NCBI GenBank assembly: GCA_030606805.1
Contig: JAUWFS010000151.1
Location: 1-8,527 of the forward strand
Source: B13-G4 sp030606805
GTDB lineage: Bacteria > Desulfobacterota > Desulfobacteria > Desulfobacterales > ETH-SRB1
DNA: 8,527 nucleotides
Reading direction: 5' to 3'
Shown: piece after piece, positions 1-4,596 of the stretch
How positions within the stretch are numbered: position 1 is the stretch's first letter
Layout: each line of letters starts with the position of its first letter
Program-made: the position numbers and the translations under genes
Notes under the pieces: model-generated
Told to the model about the DNA's origin: nothing
The model's database searches: none
The model's input: only the letters and a program-made list of their open reading frames with translations

Positions 1-482
1 CAGCAGTTATTGAGTTTGCGCGTAATGTGGCCGGCATGCCGGATGCCCACAGCAGCGAGTTTGACGAGAAAACTCCATATCCTGTTATCTATCTTATGCT
101 TGAGTGGTATGATGACAAAACTAAAACAATTCAAAAGCGCAATAAAAGTTCAAACAAAGGGGCTTCAATGCGTCTTGGAGCATATCCATGCAAAATCCAG
201 CAAAAAACTTTTGCCTTTAAAGCATACTGCAAGGAGAATATTTCGGAAAGGCATCGCCACAGATATGAATTCAACAACGATTATAAAGACAAACTTGAGG
301 AAAGCGGACTTGTCATAAGCGGCGCATCGCCAAACGGGGAACTGGTTGAAATTGTCGAAATTAAAGACCACCCGTGGTTTTTAGGTTGTCAATTCCACCC
401 GGAATTTAAATCACGCCCAATGGAGCCTCATCCTCTGTTCAAAGATTTTATCAAGGCTTCTCTTAACCAGGCACAAACTTAA
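1..482 (+). CDS. pyrG: CTP synthase, C-terminal part (5' end outside window)
   Basis: CTP synthase makes CTP from UTP using ATP and glutamine-derived ammonia in the cytoplasm. The reading frame is open from position 3 and ends with TAA at 480-482, so the window holds only the last ~159 residues, most of the class I glutamine amidotransferase domain. Family landmarks in order are EFARNVAGM at the left edge, the MRLGAYPC segment, the ERHRHRYEFNN segment and GCQFHPEFKSRP near the end. The His and Glu of the last motif are the partners of the catalytic Cys, which lies upstream of the window. The C-terminus has the usual length and the frame is intact, so the gene looks functional. Internal ATGs (for example at 27) are not starts, because the conserved frame continues to the left edge. 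No clear terminator follows; repeats begin two bases after the stop. Confidence 0.96.
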   Translation, partial: AVIEFARNVAGMPDAHSSEFDEKTPYPVIYLMLEWYDDKTKTIQKRNKSSNKGASMRLGAYPCKIQQKTFAFKAYCKENISERHRHRYEFNNDYKDKLEESGLVISGASPNGELVEIVEIKDHPWFLGCQFHPEFKSRPMEPHPLFKDFIKASLNQAQT

Positions 483-483
483 C

Positions 484-629
484 GAGACCTTTGCAAAACG
501 CCCCCTTTTGTCTCTGCCAGAACGCTTTGGCGGATCAGGCTAAAGTCAAAAACACCCACTTTTGTCATTCCCGCCAAGCTTGTCCTCGGTCCGATCCTTA
601 TCAACAAGAAATATATTGAGACCTTTGCA
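484..629 (+). repeat. Short dispersed direct repeats downstream of pyrG
   Basis: The 12-mer GAGACCTTTGCA occurs at 484-495 and again at 618-629 in the same orientation. Between them, an 18-bp segment at 495-512 recurs at 549-566 with 16 of 18 bases identical (AAAAC-CCC-CTTTTGTC pattern). The second copy leads into GTCATTCCCGCC, which resembles half of a common REP-type sequence. I see no coding region from 483 to 750. The repeats look like dispersed intergenic repeats or the ends of decayed insertion sequences. Both 12-mers face the same way, so they are not the two inverted ends of one element. Confidence 0.5.
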
Positions 630-664
630 TAATAGGCATATTGTTATAATAGAATAAAAAAGTG

Positions 665-682
665 TTGTATTATTTTTTACAA
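665..682 (+). promoter_or_regulatory. Operator 1 for the XRE regulator (TTGTA-N8-TACAA)
   Basis: TTGTA at 665-669 and TACAA at 678-682 form an inverted repeat with an 8-bp spacer. It overlaps the proposed -35 box and promoter spacer. The identical architecture recurs 20 bp downstream. The XRE protein encoded just downstream is the obvious candidate binder; this is inference from position and symmetry. Confidence 0.6.
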
Positions 683-693
683 CGTTGTATAAA
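665..693 (+). promoter_or_regulatory. Probable sigma-70 type promoter of the XRE/ImmA pair
   Basis: TTGTAT at 665-670 and TATAAA at 688-693 are separated by 17 bp, the ideal spacing, which would place transcription start near 700 and give a leader of about 50 bases. The two operators described separately cover this promoter completely, as expected for an autorepressed gene. A second -10-like TATAAT lies at 645-650 but has no convincing -35 at the right distance. The stretch is AT-rich, so a chance match is possible. Confidence 0.5.
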
Positions 694-702
694 TAATTAC
701 AA
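685..702 (+). promoter_or_regulatory. Operator 2 for the XRE regulator (TTGTA-N8-TACAA)
   Basis: TTGTA at 685-689 and TACAA at 698-702 repeat the half-sites and 8-bp spacer of operator 1, with only CG (683-684) between the two operators. The 20-bp period puts both dyads on nearly the same face of the helix, which favours cooperative binding of two dimers. The site covers the proposed -10 box and the start point, consistent with repression. Confidence 0.6.
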
Positions 703-750
703 TCGGCAGAGGCGCTGTAAAATGAGGACAAGCAAAGGGAGGAGGTGAAA

Positions 751-1125
751 ATGTATACAAATTTTGAAGAGTTATTTTCTGCAAAACGAAAGGCTCTCGG
801 AAAAACTCTTAGGGAATTTTGTCGTGAGAATGGTTTTGATGCGGGTAATATTAGCAAGATCGAAAGAGGCATCCTGACACCACCACAAAGCAAGGAAAAA
901 AGACTGCAATATGCTTCAGCACTTGGCATCAAGGAAGGATCTGATGATTGGTTGGAATTTTGTGATTTAGCCACTATTAGTGCAGGTAAAATTCCTACTG
1001 GTATCGTTTCCGATAAGGAATTGATGGCCGAGGTGCCGGTACTTTTTAGATCTATAAGAAAAGAGGGCGTTGAGAAGGCGAAAATTCAGGAACTACTTGA
1101 GGCACTCAAGAAGGAATTAAGATGA
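751..1125 (+). CDS. XRE-family HTH regulator / antitoxin of an ImmA-IrrE pair
   Basis: A 124-aa cytoplasmic DNA-binding protein. Residues ~8-65 form a Cro/C1-type helix-turn-helix, with the second and third helices in CRENGFDAGNISKIERGI followed by the usual proline-containing turn. The C-terminal third (LFRSIRKE and KIQELLEALKKEL) is helical and probably mediates dimerisation or contact with the partner. I chose ATG 751 because GGAGG at 741-745 lies five bases upstream. The GTG at 745 is in frame but sits on that ribosome-binding site. The stop overlaps the next gene's ATG by four bases (ATGA, 1122-1125), so the two are translationally coupled. In such XRE-COG2856 pairs the HTH protein represses its own promoter and is inactivated or cleaved by the peptidase partner. 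Tandem operators over the promoter support autorepression. It could be a prophage-type repressor instead, but no phage genes are visible. Confidence 0.85.
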   Translation: MYTNFEELFSAKRKALGKTLREFCRENGFDAGNISKIERGILTPPQSKEKRLQYASALGIKEGSDDWLEFCDLATISAGKIPTGIVSDKELMAEVPVLFRSIRKEGVEKAKIQELLEALKKELR

Positions 1126-1745
1126 CATTCAAGACATCGTATCTGACTTATAGGCGTGTCGGTGAATATGTAGAAGATTTTCTGAAAAAATACCATTCGT
1201 CATTACAGCTACCAATACCAATTGAGTGGATAATTGAATCTGATTTGGGCCTGCATATCGTTCCTTTTCCAAATTTGTATAGAATCTTCAGCCAAAGCGG
1301 TTTTTTAAGTGCTGATCGAACGAAGATTTTTATCGATGAATATCAGTATGATAATTTTGTGGAAAAATACAGGTTCACTCTTGCGCACGAAATAGGCCAC
1401 TTCATTATGCATAAGTCATTATATGAATGTCTTTCCTTTAATTCTGAACAGGAATTTATCGAATATTTACAGTCGAGACCAACAAAAGAATTGTATTGGT
1501 ATGAAACACAAGGAGATTGGTTTGCCGGTCAATTATTAGTCCCAACAAGCCAGCTTGAAAGATTTTGTATAGATTTATTAGAGTCTAACCGTAATCAATT
1601 TTTAAAAGGCAAACACCTTTCACATGAGTTTTGGTCCTATGCCTCGAATGCACTGGCTGAACCTTTTGAAGTAAATCCAATAGTTATCGAAATTAGAATA
1701 AGACAGGAAAGCTTTGCAGAAAAATTTAAAGATTACTACCGGTAA
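1122..1745 (+). CDS. ImmA/IrrE-family metallopeptidase (COG2856, DUF955)
   Basis: A 207-aa soluble protein with the zinc-metallopeptidase signature HEIGH at residues 89-93, inside RFTLAHEIGHFIMH. It also has the second family motif, a W-F-A-G-Q-L-L-V-P stretch at ~133-141 preceded by acidic residues. H89 and H93 should bind the metal and E90 should act as the general base. The third ligand is probably E128 or D132, since the family's usual E-x-x-N arrangement is altered here to E-T-Q-G-D. Family members (ImmA of ICEBs1, IrrE/PprI of Deinococcus) cleave or inactivate an XRE-type repressor in response to stress. Coupling by ATGA overlap to the XRE gene fits that role. In toxin-antitoxin catalogues the same pairing is listed as XRE-COG2856. 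There is no third gene directly downstream: the next 800 bp is debris. Length is typical and the frame is intact. Confidence 0.88.
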   Translation: MTFKTSYLTYRRVGEYVEDFLKKYHSSLQLPIPIEWIIESDLGLHIVPFPNLYRIFSQSGFLSADRTKIFIDEYQYDNFVEKYRFTLAHEIGHFIMHKSLYECLSFNSEQEFIEYLQSRPTKELYWYETQGDWFAGQLLVPTSQLERFCIDLLESNRNQFLKGKHLSHEFWSYASNALAEPFEVNPIVIEIRIRQESFAEKFKDYYR

Positions 1746-1768
1746 ATTCAGGTTACAACTGCCCCACG

Positions 1769-1870
1769 CAATGTTTGGTAGTAGACAAACGTGACATCCC
1801 ATATCAATCGCTAATGAAAATGTTTTTGGCTGAGCGCATCGAGCATGAGTTGAAGTCGGCAAGTCGTTGA
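1769..1870 (+). pseudogene. Remnant of a CopG/BrnA-like antitoxin C-terminus
   Basis: An open stretch ending with TGA at 1868-1870 encodes VVDKRDIPYQSLMKMFLAER followed by IEHELKSASR. The IPYQSLxKxxLAERI pattern is the C-terminal signature of CopG/BrnA-type ribbon-helix-helix antitoxins. No start codon or ribosome-binding site is present, the preceding residues do not look like the family, and the region begins right after the ImmA stop. I read it as the tail of an antitoxin gene whose front was lost, perhaps when the neighbouring module arrived. Identification rests on a short motif recalled from memory. Confidence 0.5.
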
Positions 1871-2103
1871 CAGGGTATATCAATCGCATCAACACGGACG
1901 GAGTCAGATAACCGGTTTGCGGTTCATTTTTGATGATATGTTCGAAGAAAAGAATTTAATAAACCAGAGAAAATATATGTCTGCTATCTACGCAAAAAAC
2001 CAAAAATAAAATGAGAAACGCATAAAATCATGGGCGTCCCGCTGTATTTACCTAATCGACAGAGATGAATAGTGTAATAGTGGCAGCGTCCCACATGCTT
2101 GAC

Positions 2104-2121
2104 TTGCAATTTGAATTCACC
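2104..2121 (+). repeat. IS30-type right-end-like 18-mer, copy 1
   Basis: TTGCAATTTGAATTCACC matches the segment just at and after the IS30 transposase remnant's stop codon (2525-2542) at 16 of 18 positions, in the same orientation. A TTGCA...TGAATTC-type terminal sequence after the transposase stop is usual for IS30-family elements. This copy has no transposase sequence in front of it, so it may be a leftover end of a second insertion. Confidence 0.45.
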
Positions 2122-2157
2122 ACTGGCGGATAATCGAGCTGTTACAGTTTTTATATT

Positions 2158-2180
2158 CACCGCAGAGCTGCAGAGGACGC
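2158..2180 (+). repeat. CCGCAGAG-type dispersed repeat, copy 1
   Basis: The sequence CACCGCAGAGCTGCAGAGG followed by ACGC is a variant of a purine-rich dispersed repeat. Two further copies occur in this window, at 8002-8027 (same strand) and 8211-8246 (opposite strand). It is non-coding and lies among mobile-element debris. Confidence 0.5.
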
Positions 2181-2188
2181 AAAAAAGT

Positions 2189-2335
2189 TTATTTTTTAGC
2201 TTTTGCCATCTTCCCGCCTCGCATTACCGCATTGGTTTCAAAATATTCGCCTTCTTTCAATCCCCCTGACAATGATATGATGCAGAAATCCCGGAGCATC
2301 GATTCGTGATTTTCTCGGCACAATTCGAATAACAT
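2189..2335 (-). pseudogene. Unidentified small ORF, 48 codons (minus strand), possible gene remnant
   Basis: Reading leftward, the ATG at 2335-2333 opens a frame that ends with TAA at 2191-2189. It encodes MLFELCRENHESMLRDFCII, then SLSGGLKEGEYFETNAVMRG, then GKMAKAKK. The composition looks protein-like, with a basic tail, and the frame stays open upstream of the ATG (YSTIKPGD), suggesting the 3' end of a longer gene cut by the IS30 remnant on the opposite strand. A GGAG lies only two bases before the ATG, too close for a good ribosome-binding site. I do not recognise the family. It may instead be a chance frame. Confidence 0.35.
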
Positions 2336-2352
2336 ATCTCCAGGTTTAATAG

Positions 2353-2535
2353 TTGAGTATGTCCCTATATCCCCGCAGGCAATATTTCCCGAAAGGAATG
2401 AATTTCAGAAAAATAACCGATAAAGTCCTTGTATTGGCGGTGAAAAAGATTAATTATAGACCAAGAAAGTGCCTCGACTACCAGACACCACATGAAGTCT
2501 ACTACCAAGCATTGTGCGGTGCAGTTGCAACCTGA
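2353..2535 (+). pseudogene. IS30-family transposase, C-terminal remnant
   Basis: The last ~55 codons of an IS30-type DDE transposase remain. RRQYFPKGMNFRKIT and the conserved INYRPRKCLDYQTPHEVYYQ segment match the family's C-terminal end (typically QYFPKGTDF ... LNNRPRKCLGxxTPxEV), followed by a short GAVAT tail before TGA at 2533-2535. A full transposase is about 300-350 residues, so the N-terminal HTH and most of the catalytic domain, including at least the two Asp residues, are missing. The frame can be read from TTG 2353, but there is no credible translation start and the gene is dead. A putative terminal sequence of the element follows at once (2525-2542). Confidence 0.8.
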
Positions 2536-2542
2536 ATTCACC
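2525..2542 (+). mobile_element. Putative right end of the IS30-type element
   Basis: TTGCAACCTGAATTCACC overlaps the transposase stop codon and resembles the terminal inverted repeat that normally follows IS30-family transposases. The left end and the rest of the element are absent from the window, so only this 3' fragment survives. A same-orientation relative is at 2104-2121. Confidence 0.45.
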
Positions 2543-2547
2543 TCCCC

Positions 2548-2566
2548 TTATCCTTGTTAAGGATAA
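2548..2566. other. Perfect hairpin spanning the regulator's stop codon
   Basis: TTATCCTT (2548-2555), GTT loop and AAGGATAA (2559-2566) form an 8-bp perfect stem. The minus-strand stop codon of the sigma-54 regulator (2559-2557) sits in the loop and first stem base. No run of T follows on either strand, so it is not a standard intrinsic terminator. It may still protect the mRNA 3' end. Confidence 0.4.
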
Positions 2567-4113
2567 TTCACATCTCTTCCAAATGGAATGCCGAGTTTTC
2601 TCATTTTGTGTCTTAAGGTGGCAGGATTAATCCCCATTAGTTCAGCGCCACCGCCAGAGCCGCCGACTTTGCCTTTTGTCAAATTAAGGACATTTCGGAT
2701 ATGTCGTGAGATTAGCTCATCAAGTAAAACAGGCTGCCTATCCGGAATTTCTAAATTTTCTGTACTACTCCCGGTTGCAGGGATTACAAGATCATCAAAC
2801 CGAAGCGGTTTGCCTCTGCTTATAATCAAGGCTCTTTCCACGGCGTTTTCAAGTTCACGAACGTTACCGGGCCAGTCATAAGAGTTAAGACGTTCAATCG
2901 CATTATTTGCCAGAACAGGAAAGTTTTTCAGACCCATTTCTTTATATTTTTTAAGAATAAAATGCTGGACCAGGGCTGGAATATCCATTTTCCTTTCTTT
3001 TAACGGTGGAATGTGTATAGGAAAAACTTTAAGCCGGAAATACAGGTCTTTGCGAAAACGTCCATCTTTAATCATTTTTTCAAGATTTCGATGTGTTGCT
3101 GCTATAACCCTGATGTCTGATTTGATGATTCTGTCACTGCCCACAGGTTCGAAACTTTTTTCCTGCAGTACCCTGAGAAACCTGATCTGAGCTTCCATGG
3201 GTAATTCGCCGATTTCGTCAAGAAAGATTGTTCCTTTATTTGCCCTTTCAAAGCGCCCGCGTTTCCTTGCGATTGCTCCGGTAAAAGCGCCTTTTTCATG
3301 ACCAAAAAGCTCACTGTCGATCAGTGTTTCAGGAATAGCGCCGCAGTTGACCTTGATCATCGGGCCGTCTTTGCGTGTTGAGAGTTTATGAATTGCATTA
3401 GCAATAACTTCCTTGCCTACACCTGTTTCTCCTAATAAAAGTACCGGGCTTGAAAGCGGGGCCACCTGATGCACCTGTTGCATCACGGTATTCAAGCCAA
3501 AATCATGTCCTATGATTTCACTACTTTTTTGTTTATAAAGTTCATCCTGAAGATATTTGTTGTCCTCTGCCAGCAGATTTTTAAGCTCCAACAATTCATA
3601 ATATCTTTTGCTGTTGGAAAGAGCGATTGTAAAAGGCGCCCTGAGAAGTTCGAGAAGATGAAGGTCTTTATCATCGTAATGGTCCCAGCCTAATGCACCG
3701 AAACTGACTCCTCCCAGCCATTTTTCGTCGACAATCAGCCTGGTTACAATAAGGGAGCATTTTTCATGAATACCGACTGCACTTAACATATAACTTCCCA
3801 TAGGATCTTCATCTGCCCGATTAAAAAGTAATTGTTCAGGCATCTCACCGCTTTTCATTATTCTCCATACATCAGGAGGAGGGAAGGACTTGATATTGAC
3901 CCTTTGTCCTCTGTCATGGTCAGCCATGGCAAATATTATTCCACATTTTTCTTCAGGTTTGAAATAATGAAGATATGCTTTGTCCACCTTTATAAATTTT
4001 GAAATATATTTAAAACAATTCCATAATGCTTTTTCAATCTCAAATGTTCCACAAATCCGAAGTGCTGCTTCACGAAAAAACTCGTTTTCATCAATTTTTT
4101 CATCTATTTTCAT
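2557..4113 (-). CDS. Sigma-54-dependent transcriptional activator (GAF, AAA+, Fis-type HTH)
   Basis: A 518-aa cytoplasmic bacterial enhancer-binding protein. Residues ~20-170 look like a GAF sensor domain, followed by a helical linker (~172-195). The AAA+ core (~200-435) has Walker A GETGVGKE (228-235), the sigma-54 contact loop GAFTGA (275-280), Walker B TIFLDE (295-300), arginine-finger region FRKDLYFRL (353-361) and WPGNVREL (414-421). The C-terminal HTH is at ~487-509 (GGGAELMGINPATLRHKMRK). This architecture matches FhlA/NorR-like activators. There is no receiver domain, so the signal is probably a ligand or redox cue sensed by the GAF domain, not phosphorylation. The start has AGGAGG at 4123-4118 on the minus strand, four bases before ATG. 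It is transcribed divergently from an operon carrying a sigma-54 promoter and three upstream dyads, which are its likely targets. The leftmost dyad is close to its own start, so autoregulation is possible. Confidence 0.93.
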   Translation of the reverse strand: MKIDEKIDENEFFREAALRICGTFEIEKALWNCFKYISKFIKVDKAYLHYFKPEEKCGIIFAMADHDRGQRVNIKSFPPPDVWRIMKSGEMPEQLLFNRADEDPMGSYMLSAVGIHEKCSLIVTRLIVDEKWLGGVSFGALGWDHYDDKDLHLLELLRAPFTIALSNSKRYYELLELKNLLAEDNKYLQDELYKQKSSEIIGHDFGLNTVMQQVHQVAPLSSPVLLLGETGVGKEVIANAIHKLSTRKDGPMIKVNCGAIPETLIDSELFGHEKGAFTGAIARKRGRFERANKGTIFLDEIGELPMEAQIRFLRVLQEKSFEPVGSDRIIKSDIRVIAATHRNLEKMIKDGRFRKDLYFRLKVFPIHIPPLKERKMDIPALVQHFILKKYKEMGLKNFPVLANNAIERLNSYDWPGNVRELENAVERALIISRGKPLRFDDLVIPATGSSTENLEIPDRQPVLLDELISRHIRNVLNLTKGKVGGSGGGAELMGINPATLRHKMRKLGIPFGRDVNYP

Positions 4114-4142
4114 AGTTCCTCCTGAATCAAGATAAAGAAAAG

Positions 4143-4156
4143 TATCATATTTGACA
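4143..4156 (+). promoter_or_regulatory. Upstream activator site 1 (TATCA-N4-TGACA)
   Basis: TATCA-TATT-TGACA is one of three dyads with an invariant TGACA half-site in the divergent region. Its left half differs from a perfect dyad by one base. Its centre lies about 135 bp upstream of the predicted sigma-54 start and 36 bp from the regulator's start codon. Confidence 0.55.
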
Positions 4157-4171
4157 TTATTAAATTAAAAT

Positions 4172-4185
4172 TATCGCATATGACA
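4172..4185 (+). promoter_or_regulatory. Upstream activator site 2 (TATCG-N4-TGACA)
   Basis: TATCG-CATA-TGACA is the weakest of the three dyads but shares the 4-bp spacer and the TGACA half. It is 29 bp from site 1 and 21 bp from site 3 (start to start), so sites 2 and 3 are nearly two helical turns apart. Confidence 0.45.
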
Positions 4186-4192
4186 CTTCAAA

Positions 4193-4206
4193 TGTCAAAT
4201 ATGACA
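4193..4206 (+). promoter_or_regulatory. Upstream activator site 3 (perfect TGTCA-N4-TGACA)
   Basis: TGTCA-AATA-TGACA is a perfect 5-bp inverted repeat. Read on the other strand, the 14 bases at 4191-4204 are identical to 4145-4158, which includes most of site 1. Its centre is about 84 bp upstream of the predicted start point, a normal position for an enhancer bound by a sigma-54 activator. It is close to, but not the same as, the GT-N7-AC core known for NorR (spacing here is 8). Confidence 0.6.
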
Positions 4207-4257
4207 TGTGAATATTTAAATATTTATAACATATTGATATGTCTACAAATAAATATT

Positions 4258-4273
4258 TGGCATGGTCCATGCT
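4258..4273 (+). promoter_or_regulatory. Sigma-54 (-24/-12) promoter of the RND operon
   Basis: TGGCATGGTCCATGCT matches the consensus TGGCACG-N4-TTGCT closely, with GG at 4259-4260, exactly ten bases, then GC at 4271-4272. Transcription should begin near 4284, about 20 bases before the ATG at 4304. The neighbouring gene is a sigma-54 activator and dyads lie upstream at enhancer distance, which makes the assignment strong for a sequence-only call. Confidence 0.82.
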
Positions 4274-4303
4274 GTGTACAAAGCCAAAAGCGGAAAGGTG
4301 TGT

Positions 4304-4585
4304 ATGAAATATATCGAACTTATAAAATTAAGAACTGCAGGTAATTGTTCTGACGAAATCGTACAGATACTTATGGAAACAATGGATACAAATAAAAAAA
4401 CAGACAATTGTGATATACATTTTTTCAAAAATACGCCTGTGAAAACCGATTTCCTTGTACTTATCGTATATTACGCCGACATTATCGATCCGCATGGAAG
4501 CCGGACCGGGCGGGAGCTATGCGAATCATTAAACAAATTCGGATTGATTAATCATACAATCTGGACAGAACTGTATCAAAATTAA
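4304..4585 (+). CDS. Small conserved-looking hypothetical protein, first gene of the sigma-54 operon
   Basis: A 93-aa protein, apparently soluble: no signal peptide, and the only hydrophobic stretch (FLVLIVYYADII) looks like a buried strand. It begins MKYIELIKLRTAGNCSDEIV and ends NHTIWTELYQN. The alternation of strands and helices could suit a small ferredoxin-like alpha/beta fold, but this is a guess and I recognise no family. An in-frame ATG at 4262 lies inside the -24/-12 promoter, upstream of the predicted transcription start, so it cannot be used. ATG 4304 has AAAGG at 4294-4298, five bases upstream. The stop (4583-4585) overlaps the ribosome-binding site of the RND gene, so the two are translated together. 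First position in the operon suggests an accessory, sensor or regulatory role for the transporter, which is inference. Confidence 0.72.
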   Translation: MKYIELIKLRTAGNCSDEIVQILMETMDTNKKTDNCDIHFFKNTPVKTDFLVLIVYYADIIDPHGSRTGRELCESLNKFGLINHTIWTELYQN

Positions 4586-4596
4586 AGGAGAGAAGA

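Larger units (their letters stand above)
1871..2188. other. Intergenic stretch without a recognisable gene
   Basis: No ORF with family resemblance or a good ribosome-binding site was found on either strand. It contains one IS30-end-like 18-mer (2104-2121) and one copy of the CCGCAGAG-type repeat (2158-2180), described separately. A loose inverted pair around 2031-2051 and 2072-2093 (GGGCGTCCC and GCGTCCCA) is too imperfect to call. The stretch looks like decayed mobile or accessory DNA. Confidence 0.55.

Noticed and set aside
645..650. TATAAT as the -10 box of the XRE/ImmA promoter
   Set aside because: The best nearby -35 candidates have poor sequence (CCTTTG at 17 bp) or wrong spacing (TTGCAT at 14 bp). 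The pair at 665-693 fits better and coincides with the operators.
722..748. Eight-codon leader ORF (ATG 722 to TGA 748) overlapping the XRE ribosome-binding site
   Set aside because: It has no ribosome-binding site of its own and no recognisable attenuation pattern; chance is more likely in a purine-rich stretch.
546..974. Minus-strand frame of 142 codons
   Set aside because: It overlaps the XRE gene and its operators and reads through repeat DNA. No motif or ribosome-binding site supports it.
1620..1895. Minus-strand frame of 91 codons
   Set aside because: It is antisense to the end of the ImmA gene and to the antitoxin remnant, both of which show real family motifs on the plus strand.
2031..2093. 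Possible REP-like inverted repeat (GGGCGTCCC and GCGTCCCA arms)
   Set aside because: The arms match only loosely and need several gaps, which is not enough to call a structure.
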